A stretch of DNA of 64,000 bases from Nitrospirillum sp034427435 (GCF_034427435.1 NZ_JAXQNP010000002.1:1054001-1118000); one strand, 5' to 3'. Positions 28,905-37,644 are shown, counted from the stretch's first letter. Translations and numbers: made by a program. Notes: a model not told the origin generated them from the sequence alone.

Positions 28905-28922
28905 GGTGTTGGGGCTCGGGCC

Positions 28923-29594
28923 TCAGAACATGCTCCCGGCCTGGCCCGGGGTGCCGATCATGGCCAGGAATTCGCGGCGGGTGCTGGGGTCGTTGCGGAA
29001 GGCGCCCAGCATGCGGCTGGTGACCATGGAGACGCCGGGCTTGTGGACGCCACGGGTGGTCATGCACTGGTGCGACGCCTCGATCACCACGGCCACGCCC
29101 AGGGGCTGCAGCACCTCATCGATGGTGTTGGCGATCTGGGAGGTCATCTTCTCCTGGATCTGCAGGCGCTTGGCATAGACCTCGACCACCCGCGCCAGCT
29201 TCGAGATGCCGACCACGCGCGACCGGGGCAGGTAGGCCACGTGGGCCACGCCGATGATGGGCACCATGTGGTGCTCGCAATAGCTCTCGAAGCGGATGTC
29301 GCGCAGCACGACCATCTCGTCGTAGCCGTCCGTCTCCTCGAAGGTGCGGGCCAGCAGCTCCATGGGATCGGAGGCATAGCCGGCGAAGAACTCCTCATAG
29401 CTGCGGACCACGCGGTCCGGCGTGCCCAGCAGCCCCTCGCGGGTGGGGTCGTCGCCCGCCCAGCGCAGCAGGGTGCGCACCGCCTCTTCCGCTTCCTCGC
29501 GGCTGGGGCGGCCCTGGGTGGTGGGGACGGAGCGGCGCCCATGGACCGGCCCGGACACGACGGTGTCGGCGAGGGTTTTCTTGGCGTGGGACAC
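28923..29594 (-). CDS. folE: GTP cyclohydrolase I
   Basis: 223 aa from a GTG at 29594 with GGGAG 9 nt upstream. Zinc and active-site residues in ESYCEHHMVPIIG and CMTTRGVHKPG are intact (Cys-His-Cys ligands), as are SKLARVVEVYAKRLQIQEKMT and SRMLGAFR. It converts GTP to dihydroneopterin triphosphate for folate and pterin synthesis. Upstream, apaG points the same way but is 155 bp away. Confidence 0.95.
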   Translation of the reverse strand: MSHAKKTLADTVVSGPVHGRRSVPTTQGRPSREEAEEAVRTLLRWAGDDPTREGLLGTPDRVVRSYEEFFAGYASDPMELLARTFEETDGYDEMVVLRDIRFESYCEHHMVPIIGVAHVAYLPRSRVVGISKLARVVEVYAKRLQIQEKMTSQIANTIDEVLQPLGVAVVIEASHQCMTTRGVHKPGVSMVTSRMLGAFRNDPSTRREFLAMIGTPGQAGSMF

Positions 29595-29749
29595 GGTATT
29601 TCTCCCTTGGGCGGGCTGGCGTGGATGGCGAGGGGGCCGGACGAAAGGGCCGGTTCCCCGATGCAGGCAGTCATAAAGGGCACCGGCCGGGCCGTCTGTG
29701 ACAGCCACCGGACTCGGTATCCGCCCTTATCTACGTGCGGAGGGGCGTG

Positions 29750-30142
29750 TCAGTTCAGCGCCCCGCGTTCATGGGGGCTATCCAATGAAAAGGCGGGGAT
29801 GCGCACGTCGAAGCGCGTCCCGTCCGTCCGCTCCATTTGATAGCTGCCCACCATGATGCCCGACGGCGTGCCCAGCGGCGTGCCGCTGGTGTACTCGAAG
29901 GACTGGCCGGGGCTCAGCACCGGCTGCTCCCCCACCACGCCGGCGCCGCGGACTTCCTGCACCCGGCCGCGGGCGTCGGTGATGTGCCAGTACCGCGTGC
30001 GCAGGCGCACCGTCTCGGCCCCGGTGTTCTCGATTCGCACGGTGTAGGCCCAGACATAATGCTCCTCGCGGGGCGAGGACTGGTCCTCCAGGAATTCGGG
30101 GCGCACGCTGACCCGGATGGCATGGGTGGTTTCACTGTACAT
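29750..30142 (-). CDS. apaG: ApaG protein
   Basis: 130 aa, all-beta fibronectin-like fold; motifs HYVWAYTVRIENTG, YWHITDARGRVQEVRGAGVVGEQPVL and GIMVGSYQMERTDG are diagnostic. ApaG is linked to Co2+/Mg2+ resistance in Salmonella; the molecular role is unknown. The gene stands alone here, without ksgA or apaH. Confidence 0.92.
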   Translation of the reverse strand: MYSETTHAIRVSVRPEFLEDQSSPREEHYVWAYTVRIENTGAETVRLRTRYWHITDARGRVQEVRGAGVVGEQPVLSPGQSFEYTSGTPLGTPSGIMVGSYQMERTDGTRFDVRIPAFSLDSPHERGALN

Positions 30143-30507
30143 CGGTATGTCTTTCAGGGCGTCTTCCCAGGGCCTTTCCCATGTCGCCGGCCCGCGCCCG
30201 ATGATGCCGGCGCCGGCCCGATCCGCGACAAATCTCCTGTTCCATCCTTCTTAGGCCTGTTCGCGGCCAATCTCCAGACCCTTGGGGCACCGATGCCGCC
30301 CCGGCCGTCACGGGTGTACCACCGGCGCCCCCTGGCGTGCGCCGGGGCCGGGGGCGGCCAGCATTGCGGCGGACGGGATGCCGATCCCAGCGCAGCGATG
30401 GCCTGGGTACAAAAACACGCTTGCGCCCGGGGGGCTTGGCCTCATATAGGCCCTCAGGTGCAACTACCGACGGCGCGTTATATGTACGCCAGCCTCCTCC
30501 TTCGACG

Positions 30508-30547
30508 ACGACCCTGCGGTCGCCTGCTGTGCGGGCGACAGGGTCGT
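30508..30547. other. Long hairpin in the gene-free interval 30143-30655
   Basis: ACGACCCTG (30508-30516) pairs with CAGGGTCGT (30539-30547), and inside it TCGCC (30520-30524) pairs with GGCGA (30534-30538). It lies about 110 bp before the acetyltransferase gene. The 513-bp interval has no convincing ORF; the hairpin may belong to a leader or small RNA. Confidence 0.35.
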
Positions 30548-30655
30548 ATCACGGCCGGACGCTGACGCGTCGCCCCTCTCTGGCGACGCCCCTCGGTTCC
30601 GGTCTCTAGGCGCCTACCGCGCCATCGTTTTAGAGAACCGGGACACCCCAATCGT

Positions 30656-31279
30656 ATGATCCTGACGACTGAGCTGCCGGCGCACGCCGGCGCCATCGAA
30701 CGCCTGCTCGACACCGCCTTCGGACCGAAGCGCAAAGCCAAGACCGTTTACCGCCTGCGCCGGGGCGTGGCCCCCGTGGCGGAGCTGTGCATGGTCGCCC
30801 TGGATGAGACCGCGCCGGGCTACTCCGCCGCCCAGCCGCGCCTGGTGGCCTCCATACGCTACTGGCCGGTCATGGCCGCCGACGGCACGATGACCCTGAT
30901 GCTGGGCCCCATCGCCGTGGCCGAGGATTACCGCTCCGCCGGCCTGGGTGGCCAGCTGATCCGCGCCAGCCTGGCTCGGGCCCAGGCCTTGGGTTATCCC
31001 AGCGTGCTGCTGGTGGGCGACGCGCCCTACTACAACCGCTTCGGCTTCACCCGTCAGCCGGTGCTGGGCCTGAAGCTGCCGGGCCCGGTGGAACTGGACC
31101 GCTTCCTGGGCCTGGAGTTCGTCCCCGGTTCGCTCAGCGACGCCCACGGCATGCTGGGCCGCGCCCCGACCCGCACTGCGGCCGCCGCCGCGCCGGCCCA
31201 AACCGCCACGGCCGAAACGCCCGGTGCCGAAGCCGGCGTCGCCAAGCTGGCCCGCCCGCGCCGGAGGGCGGTTCGCTGA
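30656..31279 (+). CDS. GNAT family N-acetyltransferase (YhbS-like)
   Basis: 207 aa. GNAT fold with motif A LGPIAVAEDYRSAGLGGQLI (acetyl-CoA pyrophosphate loop RSAGLGG) and the YhbS-type PYYNRFGFTR. A low-complexity Ala/Thr tail of about 40 residues follows. The acceptor is unknown. The tRNA-Gly gene follows 146 bp downstream. Confidence 0.85.
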   Translation: MILTTELPAHAGAIERLLDTAFGPKRKAKTVYRLRRGVAPVAELCMVALDETAPGYSAAQPRLVASIRYWPVMAADGTMTLMLGPIAVAEDYRSAGLGGQLIRASLARAQALGYPSVLLVGDAPYYNRFGFTRQPVLGLKLPGPVELDRFLGLEFVPGSLSDAHGMLGRAPTRTAAAAAPAQTATAETPGAEAGVAKLARPRRRAVR

Positions 31280-31425
31280 CCCGTCCGGCCCCCCGGCCAA
31301 TTGCAACGGCCGGGACCCGTGAGTGTGTTAGCGTATGAATTCAGCGTGCTGAGCGTCGTTTAAGCCCCCAAGGCTTACTCCCGCTTGAACGCCGCCCCGG
31401 AAAGCCCTATAAGCTCCTTCCCGGC

Positions 31426-31499
31426 GCGGGTGTAGCTCAATGGTAGAGCAGAAGCTTCCCAAGCTTACGACGAGGGTTCGATTCCCTTCACCCGCTCCA
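31426..31499 (+). tRNA. tRNA-Gly (anticodon CCC)
   Basis: 74 nt including encoded CCA. Acceptor GCGGGTG/CACCCGC, D arm GCTC...GAGC, anticodon loop TTCCCAA, T arm AGGGTTCGATTCCCT. Pair 27-43 is G-A, otherwise regular. Its last 48 bases are the left attachment repeat of the genomic island, so the gene was kept intact by integration. Confidence 0.97.
31452..31499. repeat. Left attachment repeat (attL), 48 bp
   Basis: Identical to 48742-48789. It covers the anticodon arm through CCA of the tRNA-Gly gene, the usual target of tyrosine integrases. Flanking bases differ on both sides, which fixes the length at 48. Confidence 0.95.
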
Positions 31500-31582
31500 A
31501 CGCCTTCCCTAGAAAATCAGTCACTTAGCGCCCCGGCACTATGCCGGGTGGGGCCGCGTTGTGCCTGATTCTGCCCCATGCT

Positions 31583-31699
31583 AGCTTACATGGGTGCTTA
31601 CACGGCGGCGGTGTAAGCAGATCGGAAGCCCCTTCCGCGAATTGCGCTAGCGGGTTTTTCGGCCCCGATCACCGCCCATGTAAGCACCCCGTGTAAGCA
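31583..31699. repeat. Five arm-type repeats (TGTAAGCA/TGCTTACA) between attL and int
   Basis: AGCTTACAT (31583), TGCTTACAC (31595), GTGTAAGCA (31611), ATGTAAGCA (31678) and GTGTAAGCA (31691). The second and third form a perfect 9-bp inverted repeat (31595-31603/31611-31619). Related copies AACTTACA (48664) and AGCTTACA (48676) lie just inside attR. This matches arm-site arrays bound by the N-terminal domain of tyrosine integrases or by Xis; control of the int promoter is also possible, since they lie 14-130 bp before int. Confidence 0.65.
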
Positions 31700-31712
31700 G
31701 GGGTGTCCCGCC

Positions 31713-32915
31713 ATGGCCCGTGTCCGCCTTACCAAGACCCTCGTGGACGAGTTGCAGCCGCCCGAGAAGGGGCAAAGCTTCATCTGGGATAGCGAGGTGC
31801 CCGGTTTCGCCGTGCGCGCCACGGCCAGCGGCGCCAAGGCCTGGGTGGTGCAGATGCGGGTGCGCGGCGGGAAAGAGCGGCGCATGGTCATCGGCTTCTG
31901 CCACAAGGTGCCGTTGGACAAGGCGCGGCAGGAGGCCCGCAAGGTCATCGCCGCCGCCGACCTGGGCCGCGACCCGGCGCAGGAGCGCAAAGAGGCCCGC
32001 GAGGTTAAACCCGACACCAACCCCACGCTGACGGAATTCGCCGAGCGGTGGATGGAGGAGGTGGCCGGCCGCCGCAACCGCGCCGGCACCATCAAGAACC
32101 GCCGCCTGCTGCTGAAGAACCACATCCTGCCCCACCTGGGCGACAAGCGCCTGGGCGAGATCGGGCGCCGCGATATCGAGGACATGCACCACCGCGTGTC
32201 CCAGAAATTCCCCGTAGCCGCCAACCGCGCCGTCTCCCTGTGCTCCGCGCTGTTCGCTACGGCGGAGCGCTGGGGCCTGCTGGCCGACAACCCCGCCACC
32301 AAGGTGGAGCGCAACACGGAGGAGGGACGCGAGCGCTACCTGACCCCGGAGGAGATCGCCCGCCTGCGAATCGCCCTGGATCAGAGCCCCGCCCAGGACT
32401 CGGCCGACGTGGTGCGCCTGCTGCTGCTGACCGGCGCCCGGGTGGGCGAGGTGCTGGCCATGCGCTGGGACCAGGTGGATTTGGTGGTGGGGCAGTGGGT
32501 GAAACCAGCGGCGACCACCAAGCAGAACAAGACGCACCGGGTTCCGTTGTCCCCGGCGGCCGTGGAGGTGCTGGCCAAGCGCCAAACGGCTTTGAAGAGC
32601 CGGAGCTGGCGCGGCGATGCGCCGTCCTGGGTGTTTCCTGGGGATGGCGCCAATGGGCACATGACAACGATTCGCACTTTTTGGGCCGCCGTCTGCCGCC
32701 GCGCCAATATTGAAGGGGTCCGGGTGCACGACGTCCGGCACACCTTCGCCAGCTTGCTCGTCTCGTCGGGAGAGAGCCTGCCGGTGGTTGGCGCTTTGCT
32801 CGGACACACCCAGGCGAAGACAACCAGCCGATACGCCCATTTGCTGGACGACGCATTGCGCGGGGCGGCGAACCGAGTCGCCGCCCTCACATCGGGGGCG
32901 AAGAGGGATGTCTGA
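31713..32915 (+). CDS. Tyrosine recombinase/integrase of the island
   Basis: 400 aa. N-terminal DUF4102 arm-binding domain (about 1-85), SAM-like core-binding domain (105-195) and catalytic domain with Arg243 (TGARVGEVL), His339 and Arg342 (VHDVRHTFAS), His365 (LLGHTQ) and nucleophile Tyr374 (TSRYAHL). All catalytic residues are intact. It should recombine the two 48-bp repeats. It overlaps the next gene by 8 bp. Confidence 0.95.
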   Translation: MARVRLTKTLVDELQPPEKGQSFIWDSEVPGFAVRATASGAKAWVVQMRVRGGKERRMVIGFCHKVPLDKARQEARKVIAAADLGRDPAQERKEAREVKPDTNPTLTEFAERWMEEVAGRRNRAGTIKNRRLLLKNHILPHLGDKRLGEIGRRDIEDMHHRVSQKFPVAANRAVSLCSALFATAERWGLLADNPATKVERNTEEGRERYLTPEEIARLRIALDQSPAQDSADVVRLLLLTGARVGEVLAMRWDQVDLVVGQWVKPAATTKQNKTHRVPLSPAAVEVLAKRQTALKSRSWRGDAPSWVFPGDGANGHMTTIRTFWAAVCRRANIEGVRVHDVRHTFASLLVSSGESLPVVGALLGHTQAKTTSRYAHLLDDALRGAANRVAALTSGAKRDV

Positions 32916-34002
32916 GGATGTTGTTCTGCAGGAGATGCTTCTTCACGAGGGTTCAAGTCAGCCTGACTGGAGAAGTAAAAAAGACTACCTGTATATAGAG
33001 GGACTGGTTGCCCAGATTGAAAGTGCAGAAATTTCAATTAAGTTAGATAAAAAGCAACTTTATGAAGTCTGTTTACCACACGGAGATTATGTAGCCAGGC
33101 ATTATAAGAAAACGAGGAAAGATATTATTGAGGCTGGATGGCGAAGGGGAACCCCATATCCGAGCTGGGTCCCCGCACATTATATTTGGAAGGATTGCCA
33201 TATGGCGTTGGCGTGGGAGTACGTGAGAAGGTCGCCAATGTACAGAAGATATTATAAAATGTTAATTGAAAATTTGGAATATTTTCTCCCAAGTGCTATT
33301 GATATTCTTCGGATAATTGAGGGTGTAGATGATGGCTTGCTCAAAGATATTAATAATGTCATAAGACTATTTGATGGAAATTTAGCGTATTTTGCGTGGA
33401 GAAGCTACGTTGATTGTAGAATCAATGAAAGAATTACTCATGACATTAGAAATAATGCAAATATCTCGCATCTTCAGACGTTACGCAGAGACGTTGAGCG
33501 TCGAATCAGAGATATTTCGACAATAGATTATGAATCATCAGTCGCAAATCCATCGAATATCGTCCCTCCCATTTTCCTTAGCCCGGCAAATACTCCAAGG
33601 ATTGTTGGTGTTAAGTCATCGTTCTCAGGCACATTGGAGTACACGGAAGGGGAGTTTTTTGATAGGTGGGCACCTGGCGTTCTCGTTGCGATTCGTACAG
33701 ATCAAGATATAGACCAGCAGTTTATTTTGCTGCGCCATGCTCTTGAAGAAAGAAAAATAATATATGGTAATGTCGGGGAAAATGCTCAATTTTACGAAAT
33801 AAGGCCTCAGCGCAGAAAATATATTGAGCATATTCGTGTTCTTGATGCCATCGCGGATGGCCAAAATATATCAAAGTATACAGCTGAAATGCTGTATCCT
33901 CGTAGAAATATCTCATTGAAGAATTTGGAGAAGGTGGCTAATTCCGCAAAGATTTTACGCGATGATTATTATTTTAGATTGGCAACTATTAAATTCAAAT
34001 AG
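32908..34002 (+). CDS. Low-GC island protein of unknown function
   Basis: 364 aa from the ATG at 32908, which overlaps the int stop by 8 bp. GC drops sharply here compared with int, a sign of separate origin. The N-terminal 100 residues contain DWRSKKDYLYIEGL and, further on, LAWEYVRRSPMYRRYYKM, which resemble the DWR...Y and AWEFLRRN..Y motifs of DUF6499-type plasmid regulators. The remainder is charged and helical, ending YYFRLATIKFK. A regulatory role is a guess from the motif; translation is coupled to the integrase. Confidence 0.6.
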   Translation: MSEDVVLQEMLLHEGSSQPDWRSKKDYLYIEGLVAQIESAEISIKLDKKQLYEVCLPHGDYVARHYKKTRKDIIEAGWRRGTPYPSWVPAHYIWKDCHMALAWEYVRRSPMYRRYYKMLIENLEYFLPSAIDILRIIEGVDDGLLKDINNVIRLFDGNLAYFAWRSYVDCRINERITHDIRNNANISHLQTLRRDVERRIRDISTIDYESSVANPSNIVPPIFLSPANTPRIVGVKSSFSGTLEYTEGEFFDRWAPGVLVAIRTDQDIDQQFILLRHALEERKIIYGNVGENAQFYEIRPQRRKYIEHIRVLDAIADGQNISKYTAEMLYPRRNISLKNLEKVANSAKILRDDYYFRLATIKFK

Positions 34003-34110
34003 CTGCTGATGGCTTCGTGGCGTTCGAGGAACGAGCCCACCTCGGCCTCCTCAGATTTCTCCGGGAAAAGTAGTAGGACGACAACGACGCATCCATGATC
34101 ATAATGGGAA

Positions 34111-34130
34111 GCCTGTCGGAACACACAGGC
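34111..34130. promoter_or_regulatory. Inverted repeat before the HTH gene
   Basis: GCCTGT (34111-34116) and ACAGGC (34125-34130), flanked by GGGAA and AACTCCC, lie directly before the ATG at 34138. It may be an autoregulatory operator or a hairpin limiting translation. Confidence 0.4.
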
Positions 34131-34137
34131 AACTCCC

Positions 34138-34389
34138 ATGACCTATCGGAAGAAATCGCCACTTCGTCCTAACCCCAGTGCCGAGGTGCTTTTCACGTCG
34201 AGCGAAACCGCGCAGCTTCTGGGAATCTCCCCGCAAACGTTGGCGCACTGGCGAGTGCGGGGGACAAGCCCGAAGTACCTTGTGCTCAACCCTCGTTGCA
34301 TTCGCTACCGGGCCTCTGATGTCTTGGCTTGGTTAGAGGCGCGCTCCCAGGAGTCGACGGCGGAAAATGGCCAGGGAGACCGGCCTTGA
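34138..34389 (+). CDS. Helix-turn-helix protein, AlpA/MerR-like, possible excisionase
   Basis: 83 aa. The core LFTSSETAQLLGISPQTLAHWRVRGTSP is a winged HTH of the HTH_17 type used by excisionases and AlpA regulators, followed by the IRYRASDVLAWLEAR wing. In integrative elements this gene type usually controls excision. Its stop (TGA) overlaps the TTG start of the next gene, TTGA at 34386-34389. Confidence 0.8.
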   Translation: MTYRKKSPLRPNPSAEVLFTSSETAQLLGISPQTLAHWRVRGTSPKYLVLNPRCIRYRASDVLAWLEARSQESTAENGQGDRP

Positions 34390-34475
34390 GCCAGGCAATC
34401 GCGCTTCCTCCCTCCACTGGCTGGTTTCAGATTCTCCACCAGATTGTGGACAGCGGTGCCCTGGCCCGCATGCAT

Positions 34476-34483
34476 GCTTCAGC
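34476..34483. repeat. Target site duplication of the IS66 element, left copy
   Basis: GCTTCAGC, identical to 37637-37644. Eight base pairs is the duplication size of the IS66 family. Confidence 0.92.
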
Positions 34484-34560
34484 GTAAGCGTCAGCGCAGG
34501 GTCGCCTTCTCATGGCGTTATTGATGGGCATGCTGGCTGCTCAGCTTGAGCGGTGGGGGC

Positions 34561-34995
34561 ATGGACGCGGTATCGGTGATTAGCAAGGAGGCGCTTCGAA
34601 GTGCTCATACGAGCGCTGCGGAGTTGCAGGGCGAGGTTCTGAGCGGGCCGGAGCGGCGGCGGCGTTGGAGCATCGAGGAGAAGCTGCGGGTTCTGGCGCA
34701 GAGTGTGGCGCCGGGGTCGTCGCCAAGCCTGACGTGCCGGATGCACGGTATCAGCACTGGCCAACTATCGACTTGGCGCAAGCAATTCCGGTCAGGCGAG
34801 TTGACGGGGTTCGTGCCGGTCTCGGTCATTGACGGCGGGGCTTTGCCCGAACCGGCCCTCGTGCCCGAGGTGCCGGAGGGCGCGCCCATGGCCGTAGGCG
34901 TGATTGAGGTCGAACTGCCGACCGGTGTGAGGTTGCGGATCACCGGTGATGTCAGCGAGGGCGCCTTGCGCCGGGTTTTGGCGGCGCTGTCGTGA
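34561..34995 (+). CDS. tnpA: IS66 TnpA (HTH accessory protein)
   Basis: 144 aa from the ATG at 34561. HTH segment RRWSIEEKLRVLAQSVAPGS...MHGISTGQLSTWRKQF, as in IS3/IS66 OrfA proteins, and a C-terminal beta section VIEVELPTGVRLRITGDV typical of IS66 TnpA. Overlaps tnpB by 4 bp (GTGA at 34992). Confidence 0.92.
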   Translation: MDAVSVISKEALRSAHTSAAELQGEVLSGPERRRRWSIEEKLRVLAQSVAPGSSPSLTCRMHGISTGQLSTWRKQFRSGELTGFVPVSVIDGGALPEPALVPEVPEGAPMAVGVIEVELPTGVRLRITGDVSEGALRRVLAALS

Positions 34996-35339
34996 TCGGC
35001 ATTCCCGGCAATGTTCGCCTTTATCTGGCGTGCGGCGCCACGGACATGCGCCGTGGGTTCGACAGCCTGGCCGCCCAGGTGCAGACGATGCTGAAGCTCG
35101 ATCCCCATGACGGCGCGCTTTACGCCTTCCGGGGCCGTCGCGGTGACCTGATCAAGATTTTATGGTGGGACGGCCAGGGCCTCTGCCTGTTCGCCAAGCG
35201 GCTGGAGCGCGGCCGGTTTGTCTGGCCGCAGGCCAAGGAGGGCTCTGTCGCGCTCACCGCCGCCCAGGTTTCCATGCTGCTGGAGGGGATCGATTGGCGG
35301 ACGCCGGTGCGGACCTGGCGGCCGGAGGCGGCGTGCTGA
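34992..35339 (+). CDS. tnpB: IS66 TnpB
   Basis: 115 aa. Diagnostic IS66 Orf2 motifs: YLACGATDMRRGFDSLAAQV, YAFRGRRGDLIKILWWDGQG and CLFAKRLERGRF. Required for transposition, mechanism unknown. GTG start overlapping tnpA. Not related to the RNA-guided TnpB of IS200/IS605. Confidence 0.94.
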   Translation: MIGIPGNVRLYLACGATDMRRGFDSLAAQVQTMLKLDPHDGALYAFRGRRGDLIKILWWDGQGLCLFAKRLERGRFVWPQAKEGSVALTAAQVSMLLEGIDWRTPVRTWRPEAAC

Positions 35340-35426
35340 AGCCCGCGCGGCCCCCACGCGGCAAAGTGACTCGGATGCTGTCCACCACCCTGCCGATGGT
35401 GGCGGTTTCGGGTATAATCCGGTCCC

Positions 35427-37007
35427 ATGATCGATGCCGCCGGAGAGATCGCCGAGCTTCGTGCCCGGCTTGCCGAACGCGAGGCTGAACTGGCCGCGGC
35501 GCGGGCGGAACTGACCGGCGCGCGCATCCTGATCGAACAGTACAAGGCCCAACTCGCCAAGTTGCGCCGGATGCAGTTCGGCCGCTCGTCGGAGAAGCTG
35601 GACCGGCAGATCGCGCAACTGGAACTAATGCTGGAAGACCTGGAGGAAGGCGAAGCGGCCCGGACGGCGCCGTCGCTGGATGCGGGGAGCGCGGCCCCGG
35701 AACGGCGCCCACGGGACCAGCGCCATCCGGTGCGTCGGCCTTTGCCAGAGCATCTGGTGCGCGAGGAGGTCATCCACTCGCCCGGTGATGTCTGCCCCGG
35801 TTGTGGCGGCACGCATTTCTCCAAGCTGGGCGAGGACGTGACCGAGGTGCTGGAGAAGGTCCCGGCCCGGCTCAAGGTGATCCGCCACATCCGGCCGAAG
35901 CTCTCCTGCCGGGCGTGCGAGGCGATCATCCAGGCAGCGGCACCGGACCTGCCGGTGGAGAAGGGGCGCCCCGGGCCCGGCCTGTTGGCCAATGTCGTGG
36001 TGTCGAAGTATCTGGACGGGCTGCCGCTCTACCGGCAATCGGCGATCCTGGCGCGCGAGGGCGTCGCGATCGAGCGCGCGACCTTGGCTGATTGGGTCGG
36101 CCATGCCGCCTGGTGGGTGGCGCCCCTGGCCGGTCTGATCGGCGCCCATGTGATGGCGGCGCCGATCATCCACACCGACGACACGCCGATCAAGGTGCTG
36201 GCCCCCGGCAACGGCCAGACCAGGCTTGGTCGCCTTTGGACCTATCTGGTCGATGAACGGCCCTGGTGCGGCGAGCGTGCGCCAGCGGCGTTCTATCGCT
36301 TCAGCCCGGACCGCAAGGGCGAGCGGCCCCGCGACCATCTCGCCGGGTTCAGCGGGGTGATCCAGGCCGACGCCTACACCGGCTATAAGGCCCTGACGCG
36401 ACCGTCCAGCATCGCACCACCAACCATCGTCCACGCGGCGTGCTGGGCGCATGCGCGGCGGCACCTCTACGACCAGTACGAGAAGACCAAGTCACCGATC
36501 GCCGAGGAGGCCTTGCGCCGGATCGGGCGCCTCTATGAGGTCGAGGCCGCGATCACCGGCCTGTCGGCCGACCAGCGCCGGAACGCCCGACGGCAATTGG
36601 CCGTTCCCATCCTGGACGACCTCAAGCCATGGCTCGAGGCGCAGCGGCAGCGCCTGTCGGCGAAGAACACACTCGGCAAGGCCATCGGGTATGCACTGAC
36701 CCGCTGGGACCAGCTCACCCTCTATGCCGCCGACGGCCGCATCGCCATCGACAACAACCCCGCCGAACGCTCCCTGCGCGGCATCGCCCTCACCCGGAAG
36801 AACTTCCTGTTCCTGGGCTCCGAGGCGGGCGGCGACAGGGCCGCACTCCTCTACTCCGTCCTGGAGACGGCGAAGCTGAATGGGCTTGATCCCGAAGCCT
36901 ATCTGGCCGACGTCCTGGACCGCATGGCCAAGGGCCACCCCATCAACCGGCTGGCCGAGCTTCTCCCCTGGAACTGGACGCGCCAGGCTGACAAACTCGC
37001 GGCATGA
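35427..37007 (+). CDS. tnpC: IS66 transposase TnpC
   Basis: 526 aa. An N-terminal coiled coil (about 5-60, AELRARLAEREAELAAARAEL), a zinc-binding part (CPGCGG...CRAC) and the DDE catalytic domain with HTDDTPIK, IQADAYTGY, the CWAHARRHL segment and the glutamate in NNPAERSLRGIAL. Full length and intact. Overlaps the passenger gene by 4 bp (ATGA). Confidence 0.95.
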   Translation: MIDAAGEIAELRARLAEREAELAAARAELTGARILIEQYKAQLAKLRRMQFGRSSEKLDRQIAQLELMLEDLEEGEAARTAPSLDAGSAAPERRPRDQRHPVRRPLPEHLVREEVIHSPGDVCPGCGGTHFSKLGEDVTEVLEKVPARLKVIRHIRPKLSCRACEAIIQAAAPDLPVEKGRPGPGLLANVVVSKYLDGLPLYRQSAILAREGVAIERATLADWVGHAAWWVAPLAGLIGAHVMAAPIIHTDDTPIKVLAPGNGQTRLGRLWTYLVDERPWCGERAPAAFYRFSPDRKGERPRDHLAGFSGVIQADAYTGYKALTRPSSIAPPTIVHAACWAHARRHLYDQYEKTKSPIAEEALRRIGRLYEVEAAITGLSADQRRNARRQLAVPILDDLKPWLEAQRQRLSAKNTLGKAIGYALTRWDQLTLYAADGRIAIDNNPAERSLRGIALTRKNFLFLGSEAGGDRAALLYSVLETAKLNGLDPEAYLADVLDRMAKGHPINRLAELLPWNWTRQADKLAA

Positions 37008-37609
37008 CCGCCGACACCCTCGCCATCCTGCGCATCGAACTGCTTCATACCGAGCCCCTGGTCTGGCGGCGTGTCGCCGTGCGCGGCACCACCAGCCTCG
37101 CGGCGCTCCACAAGATCATCCAAGCCGCCATGGGCTGGCTCGACTACCATCTCTGGGAGTTCGAGGTGGAAGGGACAACCTACGGCCTGCCCGACCCCGA
37201 TGGCATGGACTGGGGCCGCACCATCAAGCGCGCCAGCACGGTCAAGCTGCAGAAGCTGCTCGACGCCGACGTCGAGACCGTCGGCTACGTCTACGACATG
37301 GGCGACAACTGGGAACACCGGCTCATCATTGAGCGCGTCGAGGCCGCCCAGCCGGACCAGCCATACCCTCAGTTCCTCGGCGGAGAGCGGCGCTGCCCGC
37401 CCGAGGATTGCGGCGGTTTGCCCGGCTACTACGAGTTCCTCGAAGACATCGCCGGGCCCGACAAGGGCAGAGGCAGCAAAAAGAAGAAGGAGGCCCTCGA
37501 CTGGTACGGCGGCCCCTACGACCCGGACAACATCAGCGAAGAGCAGATCCACCTCGCATTCAAACGGATCGCCAGTGCTTCAAGAATGAAGAAAGCCGTC
37601 AACCGCTGA
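37004..37609 (+). CDS. Plasmid pRiA4b ORF-3-like protein, IS66 passenger
   Basis: 201 aa. Motifs PLVWRRVAVRGTTSLAALHKIIQAAMGW, YVYDMGDNWEHRL and CPPEDCGGLPGYYEFL are diagnostic of the pRiA4b ORF-3 family (PF07929), whose function is unknown. It sits inside the element, coupled to tnpC by ATGA, and ends 27 bp before the right inverted repeat, so it moves with the element. Confidence 0.9.
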   Translation: MTADTLAILRIELLHTEPLVWRRVAVRGTTSLAALHKIIQAAMGWLDYHLWEFEVEGTTYGLPDPDGMDWGRTIKRASTVKLQKLLDADVETVGYVYDMGDNWEHRLIIERVEAAQPDQPYPQFLGGERRCPPEDCGGLPGYYEFLEDIAGPDKGRGSKKKKEALDWYGGPYDPDNISEEQIHLAFKRIASASRMKKAVNR

Positions 37610-37636
37610 ATCGATCGTCCACCCGCTGACGCTTAC

Positions 37637-37644
37637 GCTTCAGC
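37637..37644. repeat. Target site duplication of the IS66 element, right copy
   Basis: GCTTCAGC, pairs with 34476-34483. Confidence 0.92.

Larger units (their letters stand above)
34484..37636 (+). mobile_element. IS66-family insertion sequence, 3153 bp, with a passenger gene
   Basis: Ends with the inverted repeat GTAAGCGTCAGCG (34484-34496 and 37624-37636), the characteristic IS66 terminus, and 8-bp duplications GCTTCAGC on both sides. Encodes tnpA, tnpB and tnpC in order, plus a pRiA4b ORF-3-like passenger. All frames are open and the duplications are perfect, so the insertion is recent and probably active. Confidence 0.96.

Noticed and set aside
30620..30635. GTTTTAGAGAA, like the start of a type II CRISPR repeat
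   Set aside because: Single occurrence, no spacing array and no cas genes in the window.
34992..35339. TnpB as a possible RNA-guided nuclease
   Set aside because: It is the IS66 Orf2 protein (115 aa, no RuvC motifs), unrelated to IS200/IS605 TnpB.
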